Assembly: GCA_047921215.1 (NCBI GenBank)
Contig: JBLRWO010000004.1
Coordinates: 103,094-167,093, forward strand
From: RECM01 sp047921215
Lineage (GTDB): Bacteria > Bacteroidota > Rhodothermia > Balneolales > Cyclonatronaceae
Reading direction: 5' to 3'
DNA: 64,000 nucleotides
Shown: positions 44,927-54,297 of the stretch, in pieces
Layout of the letters: every line of letters starts with the position of its first letter
How positions within the stretch are numbered: the first letter of the stretch is position 1
Made by a program: the position numbers and the translations under genes
The notes under the pieces: model-generated
Databases searched by the model: none
What the model saw: only the letters and a program-made list of their open reading frames with translations
What the model was told of the DNA's origin: nothing

Positions 44927-45814
44927 ATGTACGCAGTAACAGGTGCAACAGGGAATACCGGAATGGTCGTGGCTGAACAGTTGCTGAAATCCGGTAAAGA
45001 GGTGATCGTAATCGGGCGGAATGAGGAGAAACTGGCTCAGCTGGAGGCGGCGGGGGCAGAGGTCCGGTCAGGCGATGTGTCTGACAAGGTTTTTGCCGAA
45101 AAAGCACTCGAGGGAGCAAAAGCGGCCTACATTATGATCCCCCAGAATTTTGCAACTGATGATTGCCGGGGCTTTCAGCGGCAGGTAGCAGGGGCACTGG
45201 CATCGGCAGTAGTGCTGAATGGCGTTAAACACGTGATCACGCTTAGTTCAGTGGGAGCACAAATGGCTGAAAAGGGTGGAATTGTTCAGGGGTTGCACGA
45301 TATGGAACAGATTTTCAACGCGCTCGAAGAAACCCATGTGCTGCATTTGCGTCCGGGATTCTTTATGGAGAATTTTTTTGCGATGATCCCGGTAATCAAA
45401 CATATGAATATGCTGGCTTCGGGTATCCGTCCTGACCTTTCTGTACCTATGGTGGCCACACCGGATATAGGCATGCTGGCAGCCCGCCATCTTAAAGCAC
45501 TCGATTTCAGCGGGAAAGGGCATCAGTATGTGCTGGGTGCACGTGATTACACCTATCCGGAAGCAGCCGCACTGCTTGGGCGCTATATCGGAAAGCCCGG
45601 TCTTCAGTATGTTCAGGTGAGTCCGGAACAGCTGATTGAAAGTTTTATGCAGATGGGGGCTACCCGCAATATCGGAGAAGTCTATGCCGAATTTACCGAA
45701 TCCGTGAACAATGGATCAGTGATGGAAGGGGTGGTCAGAAACGCTGAAAACACGACACCGACTTTGCTCGACGAATTTGCCGTTTTCTTTGCGGAAGCCT
45801 ACAAAATGCAATAA
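44927..45814 (+). CDS. NmrA-like NAD(P)-binding protein
   Basis: Protein of 295 residues of the atypical short-chain dehydrogenase group. It begins with MYAVTGATGNTGMVVAEQLL (the dinucleotide motif), then VIVIGRNEEKLAQLEAAGAE, AAYIMIPQNF and HVITLSSVGAQM, and continues with LRPGFFMENFF as in NmrA/HSCARG-type proteins that sense NAD(P) or act as reductases. It lacks the usual Tyr-x-x-x-Lys catalytic pair, which fits a sensor or a quinone-reductase-like protein. ATG at 44927. Confidence 0.8.
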   Translation: MYAVTGATGNTGMVVAEQLLKSGKEVIVIGRNEEKLAQLEAAGAEVRSGDVSDKVFAEKALEGAKAAYIMIPQNFATDDCRGFQRQVAGALASAVVLNGVKHVITLSSVGAQMAEKGGIVQGLHDMEQIFNALEETHVLHLRPGFFMENFFAMIPVIKHMNMLASGIRPDLSVPMVATPDIGMLAARHLKALDFSGKGHQYVLGARDYTYPEAAALLGRYIGKPGLQYVQVSPEQLIESFMQMGATRNIGEVYAEFTESVNNGSVMEGVVRNAENTTPTLLDEFAVFFAEAYKMQ

Positions 45815-45852
45815 ACTCATTGCGTCGTGTGCATCGTGATGAGAATATAATT

Positions 45853-46043
45853 TCGCCCCCTCGGGGCTACGCAATTATGAAGGTGACACCGATAGTGCTG
45901 TTAGTATGCTTCGAATCAGGGAAGTACGGAACAAGTGAACATTTGAACAGTGAAATGATTTGGAAAGATGTCACCGGTAGCCCCTAATTTTGCCCCTTCG
46001 GGCAACACCATTTTGGATGTGACAAGCTACTTGTCATCGGTAG
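45853..46043. repeat. family 2 repeat upstream of the cbb3 cluster
   Basis: The part from 45969 to 46043 (GTCACCGGTAGCCCCTAATT, TTGCCCCTTCGGGCAACACC, GACAAGCTACTTGTC) is the reverse complement of the repeat at 52567-52688. It forms hairpins TTGCCC/GGGCAA and GACAAG/CTTGTC. A partial copy stands at 45853-45895 (GCCCCCTCGGGGC, GGTGACACCGATAG). The remaining bases up to 46414 show AT-rich sequence with a TAATATTAATATTA palindrome (46304-46317) and must hold the promoter of the copper ATPase gene. Confidence 0.75.
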
Positions 46044-46414
46044 TATGTGTGCGTGTGCGCTATGTGTATCGGAAGTGTGTGTGACGGCGCAGGTTTTTTA
46101 ATCCGTTTTTCGCATGTCCGGTATCGTTACCGGATCATTAGTAAAGAAATAATTGACTGTGGTGCAGTGATTTACTGATCCGGAATTTCCATTTGCATCT
46201 CTGTTGTGCAAAGTATGGCCCCGGTTTTAATGTGATGATGTTACTTTTTGTGCAATTTAATAAACTGAAAAGATTGACTTAATAGACGGCAGAACCTAAA
46301 TTCTAATATTAATATTATAGTTAATTGATTATTAATTTTACCATCCCGGTAACGGAACATATAATCGGCAAACCCGGCTGCCGGTAAATGCTGATGCAGG
46401 TCAACTGAAGTTAA

Positions 46415-48832
46415 TTGGCTCAACCACTCACAGACAATATCACCCTTTGTGTACACTGCGGCGACAGCTGTCCTGAAGGTCATGTGGTTAAAAATGACCT
46501 CGATTTTTGCTGTGACGGATGTGCCATGGTGTACGAACTGCTCAGCGAAAACGGGCTTGATGCCTATTACCAGATTGGTGATACCACGCCGGGTATCTCA
46601 CGCAGAAAGACAGTACGCAGCGCCCGGTTTGAATTTCTGGATGATGACGGAGTTCGTAAAAAACTGCTCACTTTCACCGATGGTAAAAAGAGCACTATCA
46701 CCTTTTCGCTTCCACAGATCCATTGCAGTTCCTGCATCTGGCTTCTTGAAAACATAAACCGCCTGGATCCGGGAATCCTCAGCTCTGAAGTCTCTTTTAC
46801 CCGGCGCGAAGCTTCTGTTACCTTCGATGAGTCGAAAACAACACTCAGAAAAGTGGCCGAACTGCTCGACAGGATTGGTTACAAACCCGATCTGAGACTC
46901 GACAGTGCTGATCGGATACAGAACATACCCGGCAACCGGGATTTCTATATCAAGCTGGGCCTGGCGGGATTTGCCTTTGGAAACATCATGCTGTTCAGCC
47001 TGCCCGAATACCTGGCCGGACCGGGTGGTCTTGATGCCCAGTTCAACCACCTGTTCGGCTACCTGAATCTGATCATTGCCATCCCGGTTTTTCTTTACAG
47101 CGGCAGTGTATTTTACCGGTCGGCCTGGGCCGGAATCAGGCAGCGGCAGTGGAATATGGACATCGCCATTTCGATCGGCATCGTGGCCATGTTCGGCCGG
47201 AGTATCTGGGAAATACTGGCGGGTTATGGTGTGGGGTATATGGACTCGTTCGCCATGCTGGTATTTTTTCTGCTGGTCGGCAAATTGTTTCAGCGCAAAA
47301 CCTTTGAACGGCTCTCCTTCGACCGCGACTACCGGTCCTATTTTCCCTTGTCGGTAATCGTAAAGAAGAGGGATGAGGAGAAAAGCATTCCTGCCACCAG
47401 CCTTGAAACCGGTGATCTGATCGTATTACGTCACGGCGAGCTGTTGCCAGCCGATGCAAGACTGATGAGTTCCGAAGCCCGGATCGACTACAGTTTTGTT
47501 ACCGGCGAATCAGATGAGGTGCCCGCCGAAAAAGGGGATCTGATCTATGCCGGTGGCCGTATAACCGGCGGCATCGCCGAACTGGTGGTCACCAAACCGG
47601 CGTCTCAGAGCTACCTCACGCAGTTGTGGAACAGGGGTGAATTCAAAAGTGAAAAAAACGACAGTATCCGCAGTATCTCTAACCGTTTCAGCCGCTATTT
47701 CTCGCCGGCAGTACTTCTGGTGGCCATTACCGCCGCACTCTACTGGATTCCGTCAAGCCCTGCCACGGCCATTAATGCGTTCACTGCAGTTCTGATAATC
47801 GCCTGCCCGTGTGCCCTGGCCCTGTCGGCCCCATTCACACTGGGCTGGGTTACCGGAATTATGGGCAGGAACAAGTTTTATGTAAAAAATTCGGATGTGA
47901 TCGAAAATCTGGCCACGACCGATACCATCATATTTGACAAGACCGGCACGCTTACCTTTCCCATGGAGGCCCGTGTCCGGTACCTGGGAACACCTCTCAG
48001 CGACGCCATTCAGGAACACCTGGCGGCAGGTCTCCGGCAGAGTACCCATCCGATGAGCCGGGCCATACTCCGTTTCATGGATCACACCGGCTCTGAAACA
48101 CCGGGCATTTTCGAGGAGATACCGGGAAGCGGTTTGCGGTTCGGTTTCGGGGATACATCCTATGAAATTGGTTCAGGAACATTTGTGAAGGGCGTTACCG
48201 GCACCATACCGGAAAACAGGGAGGGCCGGTCGAGAAGTTACATCACCCGTAACGGGAAATACCTTGGTTTTTTTGAGATAAGCGGTACCTACCGTCCGGG
48301 CCTGAACGAGCTGATATCCAGACTGCGTGACCGGTTTGACCTGCATCTGCTTTCAGGCGACGGGCCCGGAGAAAAAGAGGCCCTCCTGCCTCTGTTCAGG
48401 GATGCATCCCGCATGCATTTTGGAAAAAATCCGGAGCAGAAACTCGAGTATGTACGCGGGTTGAAAGAGACCGGTAATGTGCTGATGGTTGGCGACGGGC
48501 TGAATGATGCCGGTGCCTTACGGGCCAGTACAACCGGTATTGCCGTAACCGACGATACAGGTACCTTTACCCCGTCGAGCGATGCGATTATGCACGCATC
48601 GGTGATTGACAAGCTCGATACATTTGTTAACTTCAGCGGGTACGGTAAAACGGTGATCAAAATCAGTTTTGCCCTCTCCATTCTCTATAATGTGATTGGT
48701 CTCGGGTATGCCGTTACCGGAACGCTGTCGCCACTTGTTTGCGCCATCATTATGCCGATCAGTTCGATAACAGTCATTTTATTTACCACCCTGGCCACAA
48801 ATCTGAAAGCCCGAAGGATGGGGCTTGCATGA
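46415..48832 (+). CDS. ccoI: Copper-transporting P-type ATPase for cbb3 oxidase assembly
   Basis: Heavy-metal P1B-type ATPase of 805 residues that supplies copper to the cbb3 oxidase (CcoI/CopA2 group). The N-terminus has a Cys-rich region (LCVHCGDSCPEGHV, FCCDGCAMVYELL) typical of CcoI, then a metal-binding domain with QIHCSSCIWLLENI. Transmembrane helices, VTGESDEVPAEKGD, the CPC transport motif IIACPCALALSAPFTLG, IFDKTGTLTFPM (phosphorylated Asp) and MVGDGLNDAGAL follow in order. Start is TTG at 46415. Its stop overlaps the start of ccoS (ATGA), and the oxidase genes follow directly, which fixes the role. Confidence 0.93.
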   Translation: MAQPLTDNITLCVHCGDSCPEGHVVKNDLDFCCDGCAMVYELLSENGLDAYYQIGDTTPGISRRKTVRSARFEFLDDDGVRKKLLTFTDGKKSTITFSLPQIHCSSCIWLLENINRLDPGILSSEVSFTRREASVTFDESKTTLRKVAELLDRIGYKPDLRLDSADRIQNIPGNRDFYIKLGLAGFAFGNIMLFSLPEYLAGPGGLDAQFNHLFGYLNLIIAIPVFLYSGSVFYRSAWAGIRQRQWNMDIAISIGIVAMFGRSIWEILAGYGVGYMDSFAMLVFFLLVGKLFQRKTFERLSFDRDYRSYFPLSVIVKKRDEEKSIPATSLETGDLIVLRHGELLPADARLMSSEARIDYSFVTGESDEVPAEKGDLIYAGGRITGGIAELVVTKPASQSYLTQLWNRGEFKSEKNDSIRSISNRFSRYFSPAVLLVAITAALYWIPSSPATAINAFTAVLIIACPCALALSAPFTLGWVTGIMGRNKFYVKNSDVIENLATTDTIIFDKTGTLTFPMEARVRYLGTPLSDAIQEHLAAGLRQSTHPMSRAILRFMDHTGSETPGIFEEIPGSGLRFGFGDTSYEIGSGTFVKGVTGTIPENREGRSRSYITRNGKYLGFFEISGTYRPGLNELISRLRDRFDLHLLSGDGPGEKEALLPLFRDASRMHFGKNPEQKLEYVRGLKETGNVLMVGDGLNDAGALRASTTGIAVTDDTGTFTPSSDAIMHASVIDKLDTFVNFSGYGKTVIKISFALSILYNVIGLGYAVTGTLSPLVCAIIMPISSITVILFTTLATNLKARRMGLA

Positions 48833-49218
48833 TGGAAGTGATGTACCTGCTCATAGCCTTCAGTCTGCTCATAGCCTCCGGGTTTTTGCTGGCCTTTATG
48901 TGGGCCGTACGCAGCGGGCAGTACGACGACCGCTATACGCCCTCGGTAAGGATGCTGATGGATGACATCAGACCGGGGAAACGGACAGCGAGGGACGGTA
49001 AAAGTAACCGGGCAGCAGACCATCACCAATCAGGATCAGGCCCGGGTGGTGAGACACCCGGAAATCCGAACATGCAGGCTCGGGGTGATACGGTATCCGA
49101 ACGGGAAACCGGCGGCCCGGGTATGGCCACAAAAAGAGTCGCAAACTCCGGCCGCACTGCCCGGAAGAGTATCCATTTAAAAAACGATCAACTGAATAAA
49201 ACAAAGCACACGGAGTAA
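48829..49218 (+). CDS. ccoS: cbb3 oxidase maturation protein CcoS
   Basis: Small membrane protein needed for cofactor insertion into cbb3 oxidase. ATG at 48829 overlaps the ccoI stop by four bases. The first ~50 residues are the CcoS core (MYLLIAFSLLIASGFLLAFM followed by WAVRSGQYDDRYTPSVRML). The rest, to residue 129, is a polar low-complexity tail (SGSGPGGETPGNPNMQARGD) much longer than usual; CcoS proteins are typically 50-80 residues. The tail may be unstructured. ccoNO follows after four bases. Confidence 0.85.
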   Translation: MMEVMYLLIAFSLLIASGFLLAFMWAVRSGQYDDRYTPSVRMLMDDIRPGKRTARDGKSNRAADHHQSGSGPGGETPGNPNMQARGDTVSERETGGPGMATKRVANSGRTARKSIHLKNDQLNKTKHTE

Positions 49219-49222
49219 CTAC

Positions 49223-51436
49223 ATGTCGAACGAAGTATTCAATTATGACAATCGTATTGTCCGCAATTTTGCCCTGGCCACCGTTATTTGGGGTATTGTG
49301 GGTATGCTTGTCGGTCTGATCATTGCCCTGAAGCTGATCTGGCCCGATTTTCTGGGCTTCATACCCGAGCTTAGCTACGGAAGGCTGAGGCCTCTCCATA
49401 CCAATGCCGTCATCTTCGCCTTCGCGGGTAATGCCATTTTTCTGGGAGTTTACTACTCGCTGCAGCGGCTCTGCAAGGCGCGTATGTTCAACGACACCCT
49501 GAGCAAACTGAATTTCTGGGGGTGGCAGGCCATTATCGTGTCGGCAGCGATTACCCTGCCTCTGGGCTATACGCAGAGCAAGGAATACGCCGAGCTGGAG
49601 TGGCCGATTGCTATTGCCATTGCCATAGTGTGGGTCATTTTTGGTGTTAATATGATGGGGACCATCTACAAGCGCCGGGTGAAGCACATGTATGTGGCCA
49701 TCTGGTTCTACATCGCCACGTTCGTAACAGTGGCGGTACTGCATATTGTGAACAACATCGTGATTCCGGTCGACATGCTGAAGAGCTATTCGGTCTATGC
49801 CGGTGTTCAGGACGCCCTGGTGCAGTGGTGGTACGGGCATAACGCCGTTGCATTTTTCCTGACCACACCCTTCCTGGGTATCATGTACTACTTTATCCCG
49901 AAAGCGGCCAACCGGCCGATTTACTCCTACCGGCTGTCAATTGTGCACTTCTGGGCCCTCATCTTCATCTACATCTGGGCCGGACCTCACCACTTGCTCT
50001 ATACCGCGCTTCCGGGCTGGGCACAGTCGCTGGGTGTGGTATTCTCAGTGATGCTGATAGCGCCATCATGGGGCGGTATGATCAACGGCCTGTTCACTCT
50101 TCGCGGCGCATGGGACCGTGTACGCCAGGATCCGGTTCTCAAGTTCCTGGTGGTTGGTGTAACGGCCTACGGAATGTCGACATTCGAAGGGCCGATGATG
50201 TCGTTCAAAAGTGTGAATGCCATCACCCACTACACCGATTATGTGATTGCGCACGTGCACACCGCTGCCCTCGCCTGGAACGGCGGGCTCACTTTCGCGA
50301 TGCTCTACTTCATTGTGCCGCGTATTTTCAACACCAAAATGTACTCTATAAAGCTGGCCAATTTCCATTTCTGGGCGGCAACGCTGGGTATGGTGTTCTA
50401 TGTAATCCCCATCTACTGGGGCGGTATTACCCAGAGTCTGATGTGGAAAGAGTTTAACGCCGACGGGTTCCTTAGCTATCCGAACTTCCTGGAAACCGTA
50501 ACCCAGATCATCCCCATGTATTTCGTAAGGATGCTGGGCGGATCGCTCTACATTGTGGGTATACTGACAGGAGCATACAACCTGTTCATGACCATGCGCT
50601 CCGGCAAACTGATAGCTGATGAGCAGGCAGAAGCTCCGGCCCCAACCTGGCGCGACGATGCAAAACCGGCTGGCGGTTTCAGCCACCGCTGGCTTGAATC
50701 GAAAGCCACTCTCTTCACAGTGCTTACCGTTGTTGCCATCCTGATCGGCGGTATTGTGGAGTATGTACCCACAGCTATGCTGAAATCGAGTGTGCCGACC
50801 ATTGAAAGCGTGAAACCCTATACCCCGCTTGAGCTGCAGGGCCGTGATATCTACATCGCTGAGGGATGCGTGGGCTGTCATTCGCAGATGATCAGGCCGT
50901 TCCGGTCGGAAACTGAACGCTACGGGGAATACTCCAAGGCCGGCGAATTTGTGTATGATCGTCCGTTCCTGTGGGGATCGAAACGGACAGGTCCCGACCT
51001 GCACCGCGTTGGCGGCAAGTACCCGGACTCATGGCACTATCTGCACTTTGAAAACGCAAGCAACACATCGCCGGGATCGATCATGCCGGCCTATCCGTGG
51101 CTGCTGACCAATGCCATGGATACAACGAGTGTACCCCGCAAGATCAGGGTATTGCAGATGCTGGGCACGCCCTACCCCGACGGCTACGACCAGGTGGCGG
51201 TAAGGGACCTCAGGGAACAGGCTGAAGAGATCGCTGATGGTCTACGCAATGCGGGATTTGATACCGCCTGGGATCGGGAAGTAATTGCCCTGATCGCCTA
51301 CATGCAGCGGCTTGGTACCGACATTAATGCAACGCCGGCCGTATCGGCTGCACCCGGAGAGGCCACGGATCCGGTTGTGGACCCCGATTCGGGTACAGAT
51401 GCGGATAACAATACTGCCGGCGGCGGATTACAGTAA
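49223..51436 (+). CDS. ccoNO: cbb3-type cytochrome c oxidase, fused subunits I and II
   Basis: Terminal oxidase core, 737 residues, reducing O2 at low concentration. Residues ~1-480 are CcoN: LRPLHTNAVIFAFAGNAIFL, VQWWYGHNAVAFFLTTPFLG (copper His), YIWAGPHHLLYTALPGW (paired copper His), and YVIAHVHTAALAWNGGL (heme His pair). Residues ~500-735 are CcoO: a membrane helix (LFTVLTVVAILIGGIVEYVP) and heme c motif AEGCVGCHSQMIRPFRSE, then SIMPAYPWLL with the axial Met. The fusion of N and O in one chain is normal in Bacteroidota. The C-terminus is a short Pro/Asp-rich tail. Confidence 0.95.
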   Translation: MSNEVFNYDNRIVRNFALATVIWGIVGMLVGLIIALKLIWPDFLGFIPELSYGRLRPLHTNAVIFAFAGNAIFLGVYYSLQRLCKARMFNDTLSKLNFWGWQAIIVSAAITLPLGYTQSKEYAELEWPIAIAIAIVWVIFGVNMMGTIYKRRVKHMYVAIWFYIATFVTVAVLHIVNNIVIPVDMLKSYSVYAGVQDALVQWWYGHNAVAFFLTTPFLGIMYYFIPKAANRPIYSYRLSIVHFWALIFIYIWAGPHHLLYTALPGWAQSLGVVFSVMLIAPSWGGMINGLFTLRGAWDRVRQDPVLKFLVVGVTAYGMSTFEGPMMSFKSVNAITHYTDYVIAHVHTAALAWNGGLTFAMLYFIVPRIFNTKMYSIKLANFHFWAATLGMVFYVIPIYWGGITQSLMWKEFNADGFLSYPNFLETVTQIIPMYFVRMLGGSLYIVGILTGAYNLFMTMRSGKLIADEQAEAPAPTWRDDAKPAGGFSHRWLESKATLFTVLTVVAILIGGIVEYVPTAMLKSSVPTIESVKPYTPLELQGRDIYIAEGCVGCHSQMIRPFRSETERYGEYSKAGEFVYDRPFLWGSKRTGPDLHRVGGKYPDSWHYLHFENASNTSPGSIMPAYPWLLTNAMDTTSVPRKIRVLQMLGTPYPDGYDQVAVRDLREQAEEIADGLRNAGFDTAWDREVIALIAYMQRLGTDINATPAVSAAPGEATDPVVDPDSGTDADNNTAGGGLQ

Positions 51437-51446
51437 GGAGCGGATT

Positions 51447-51710
51447 ATGTATAAAGATGTGCTGTCACGGATGGAGGGGGTCGATTTATTCCCCCTCATT
51501 TCCCTGTTCATCTTCTTAACCTTTTTTGTGCTGCTTATAATGTGGGTGATTCGCCTGAACCGTGGCTATATCGATACCATGGCAAATATGCCGCTTGAGG
51601 ATGATGAATCATCCGGGAAGGGGCTATTCGCAGCTGCAAGGCCGGATGGACACTTTACTGGTAAAAACGAAACTGATATGGAACAACAAAACAACCGGAA
51701 GCCGGAGTAA
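51447..51710 (+). CDS. ccoQ: cbb3 oxidase subunit CcoQ-like
   Basis: Small membrane protein of 87 residues that stabilises the oxidase complex. ATG at 51447 follows a clear ribosome site (TAAGGAG, 51434-51440) with six bases spacing. It has one helix (FPLISLFIFLTFFVLLIMWV) then a polar tail (MANMPLEDDESSGKG). The position between ccoNO and ccoP supports the name; the sequence of the family is too short to be decisive. Confidence 0.8.
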   Translation: MYKDVLSRMEGVDLFPLISLFIFLTFFVLLIMWVIRLNRGYIDTMANMPLEDDESSGKGLFAAARPDGHFTGKNETDMEQQNNRKPE

Positions 51711-51715
51711 CCAAC

Positions 51716-52342
51716 ATGGAAGAAAAAGACAAAAATCTCATTTTCGATGATGAACATGACAAACTGCTGAACCACGAGTACGATGGTATTCAGGAGCTGG
51801 ATAATCCCATGCCACCCTGGTGGTTATACGGGTTTTACTTCACAATCGCACTGGCCGTGGTCTATCTGCTGTGGTATGATGTGCTGGGCATAGGTCCCTC
51901 GCAGACGGAGGAATATCAGCGCGAGCTGGCCGCCGCAGAGGAGCGGTTTGGTACTGATCCCGGTGCTGATCCCGGTGCAGGCACTTCAGTCGATTACGCG
52001 ACCCTGGAACTACTTACCGATCAGGCCAGCCTTGAAGCCGGGCGAACCATTTACAACAATCCGGCTCAGCTCTGTGTAACCTGCCACGGGGCAAATGCGC
52101 AGGGCCTGGTAGGACCCGATCTGACCAACGATTACTGGTTGCACGGCTGTGACCTGGAGTCGATCATGACCAGCGTAAAAACGGGATATCCGCAGCAAGG
52201 CATGCCGCCTTATGGCAGTGGTAACCGGCTGTCGGATGAGGAGTTGCAGCAGCTGGCCAGCTATATCATATCCCTGAGGGGCTCGGAACCCGAAGGCGCC
52301 AAATCCCCCGACATGTCGCGGGCCGAACAATGCGAAATCTGA
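51716..52342 (+). CDS. ccoP: cbb3 oxidase subunit III, single-heme CcoP
   Basis: Membrane-bound c-type cytochrome of 208 residues passing electrons to the oxidase core. The N-terminal part has the CcoP signature YDGIQELDNPMPPWWLYGFY, followed by one membrane helix. Only one heme c motif is present (LCVTCHGANAQGLVGPDLTN) with axial Met in GMPPYGSGNRLSDEEL; proteobacterial CcoP has two hemes. A short Ala/Asp/Gly linker (DPGADPGAGTS) precedes it. ATG at 51716, five bases after ccoQ. The last residues (SPDMSRAEQCEI) run close to a repeat block beginning at 52358. Confidence 0.92.
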   Translation: MEEKDKNLIFDDEHDKLLNHEYDGIQELDNPMPPWWLYGFYFTIALAVVYLLWYDVLGIGPSQTEEYQRELAAAEERFGTDPGADPGAGTSVDYATLELLTDQASLEAGRTIYNNPAQLCVTCHGANAQGLVGPDLTNDYWLHGCDLESIMTSVKTGYPQQGMPPYGSGNRLSDEELQQLASYIISLRGSEPEGAKSPDMSRAEQCEI

Positions 52343-52357
52343 TCTCATCTCCCCTCC

Positions 52358-52572
52358 GTCATGGTGAGCGCAACGCAGCGCAGCTGCGTGAAGCCGAACC
52401 ATGTGTGCAGTGTTCAACACTGCACAGGGGGCGGATATCTTATAAATCGTGCACTCTCTGGAGGCTTTTCAGAAAGCCTCCACGTACTTCGACTTCGCCC
52501 TTCGGCTTCACCCTTCGATTTCAGCCGGCTACGCCGGCCTGCGCTCAGGATTGCGCTCAGGGCTGCGCTACC
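52358..52572. repeat. family 1 repeat, long copy
   Basis: Shows the same order of parts as the copy at 5923-6143, in the other orientation: GTCATGGTGAGCGCAACGC and GCGCAGCTGCGTGAAG, a hairpin GTGCAGTG/CACTGCAC, a second hairpin GGAGGCTTTTCAGAAAGCCTCC-type at about 52460-52480, then CACGTACTTCGACTTCG and GCGCTCAG. It directly follows ccoP and adjoins a family 2 repeat. Confidence 0.75.
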
Positions 52573-52688
52573 GGTGACAAGTCTGTCACATCCCCAATAG
52601 TGTTGCCCGTTTTGGGCAAAATTTGGGGCTACCAGTGACAAGTTGCTTGTCACCTCCAAAATGGTGGTGCCCGAAGGGGCAAAATTAC
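52567..52688. repeat. family 2 repeat, two tandem 61-bp units
   Basis: Units start at 52567 and 52628. Each runs GCTACC(G/A)GTGACAAG, then GTCAC, CCAA, GTG(T/G)TGCCC, and ends with GGGCAAAATT; internal hairpins are GTGACAAG/CTTGTCAC and TGCCC/GGGCA. The opposite-sense copy stands before ccoI at 45969-46043, so the ccoI-to-ccoP segment is bracketed by inverted copies. Confidence 0.8.
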
Positions 52689-52773
52689 CGGCTCAGTATG
52701 ACGTTTAACGTTCGATATGTCGTTCGGTATAACGTTCTTTTTTTAATCGGCAATAAATCTACAGGCAACATCA

Positions 52774-54249
52774 ATGGATCCTGATATCAATATCGACCCG
52801 GGCGATGCCGAACAAGCTTACCGGGACAAAGTTTCAACGATTACATCAGAGGGAAAACGCAACTGGCTCTACCCGAGGAAACCATCGGGCAAACTGTATA
52901 ATGCACGGGCCATTCTCAGTTATTTCCTGCTCGGATTTCTGTTTGCGGCCCCTTTTATAAAGATCAACGGGCAGCCGGTTATCCTGCTGAACATCCTGGA
53001 GAGGAAATTTGTGCTGTTCGGCATGGTCTTCTGGCCGCAGGACTTCTTCATTTTTGCCGCCGGGATGATAGCGCTGATTGTTTTTATCGTGCTTTTTACC
53101 GCTATCTTCGGCCGTCTCTTTTGCGGTTGGGTCTGCCCTCAGACCATCTTTATGGAGATGCTGTTCCGAAGAATCGAGTACTGGATTGAAGGGGATGTAC
53201 CAGACCAGAAAAGACTGAACCGAAGTCCCTGGAACCGGGAAAAGATTCTGAAGAAAAGCCTCAAAATTGGCATCTTCTTCGGACTTTCATTCCTGATTGC
53301 GAACATATTCCTGGCCTACATCATCGGTGCTGATGCATTGTGGGAGATTGTAACCGACGATCCCCGCGACCATTTACCCGGCCTTGCATCCATCACCCTG
53401 TTCAGCTTAGTGTTTTTCGGGGTATTTGCCCGGTTCAGGGAGCAGGTCTGTACGGTTGTGTGTCCCTACGGCAGGCTTCAGTCGGTTCTTGTTGATGATA
53501 ACAGTATTGCGGTGACCTACGATTTCGTAAGAGGAGAAGACCGCGCACTTCTTAACACCCGCAATCGCGAAAAGCTTGATAACGGTATGAATTTTTTCAC
53601 CAATACCGACAAGAACGATCCGGCCAAAAGTTACGGCGACTGCATCGACTGCCACCAGTGTGTAAAAGTGTGTCCGACGGGTATCGATATCCGCGATGGC
53701 ATCCAGCTCGAATGCGTCAATTGCACCGCCTGCATTGATGCCTGTGATGAGATAATGGTGAAGACAGGCCGGCCTACCGGACTGATTCGCTATGCTTCCT
53801 ACAACGGGGTAAAGGAAGGAGTTCAAAACAAACTGTTTACACCCAGGATAGTCGGGTATACTGTTATATTTACCATCGTATTCACTCTGTTTGTCTATTT
53901 CCTGGCAACACGCAATGATGCCGAGGCCCTGATCCTGCGTGAGCCGGGGCGTACCTATAATGAGCTGCCTGATGGTGGTTATTCCAATTTTTATACCTAC
54001 AAGGTATTCAATAAAACTTTGGATGAAATACCCGTTGAAATACGGTTGCTCCAGCCTGCGGGCGATATCCGTCTTTTGGGCGAACTGGCAAGTGTGGGCC
54101 CTCACGACAGAACCGAAGGACGCTTCATGGTATTTCTGAACAGGAACGATATGGATCCCAACAGAACACCCATTGAATTCGGATTATTTGCCAACGGGGA
54201 GCTGATCCATTCCACCCGGTCAATATTTATCGGGCCACAGAACCCGTAA
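52774..54249 (+). CDS. ccoG: Cytochrome c oxidase accessory protein CcoG (polyferredoxin)
   Basis: Membrane iron-sulfur protein of 491 residues that reduces copper for cbb3 assembly. Several helices are visible (SYFLLGFLFAAPFIKING, FFIFAAGMIALIVFIVLFTA). The CcoG motif FCGWVCPQTIFMEMLFRR is present, followed by VCTVVCPYGRLQSVLVDDNS and two 4Fe-4S motifs: CIDCHQCVKVCPTGIDIRDG and CVNCTACIDACDEIM. An Ig-like C-terminal domain follows a last helix. ATG at 52774. It is separated from ccoP by the repeat block but is on the same strand and serves the same complex. Confidence 0.93.
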   Translation: MDPDINIDPGDAEQAYRDKVSTITSEGKRNWLYPRKPSGKLYNARAILSYFLLGFLFAAPFIKINGQPVILLNILERKFVLFGMVFWPQDFFIFAAGMIALIVFIVLFTAIFGRLFCGWVCPQTIFMEMLFRRIEYWIEGDVPDQKRLNRSPWNREKILKKSLKIGIFFGLSFLIANIFLAYIIGADALWEIVTDDPRDHLPGLASITLFSLVFFGVFARFREQVCTVVCPYGRLQSVLVDDNSIAVTYDFVRGEDRALLNTRNREKLDNGMNFFTNTDKNDPAKSYGDCIDCHQCVKVCPTGIDIRDGIQLECVNCTACIDACDEIMVKTGRPTGLIRYASYNGVKEGVQNKLFTPRIVGYTVIFTIVFTLFVYFLATRNDAEALILREPGRTYNELPDGGYSNFYTYKVFNKTLDEIPVEIRLLQPAGDIRLLGELASVGPHDRTEGRFMVFLNRNDMDPNRTPIEFGLFANGELIHSTRSIFIGPQNP

Positions 54250-54297
54250 CCGGGTGAGACAACTATCAAAATCACTGTAAAATAAAGCGGTAACAGC

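Noticed and set aside
46304..46317. FNR-type operator for the cbb3 cluster
   Set aside because: The AT palindrome does not contain TTGAT-N4-ATCAA, so no regulator assignment was made.
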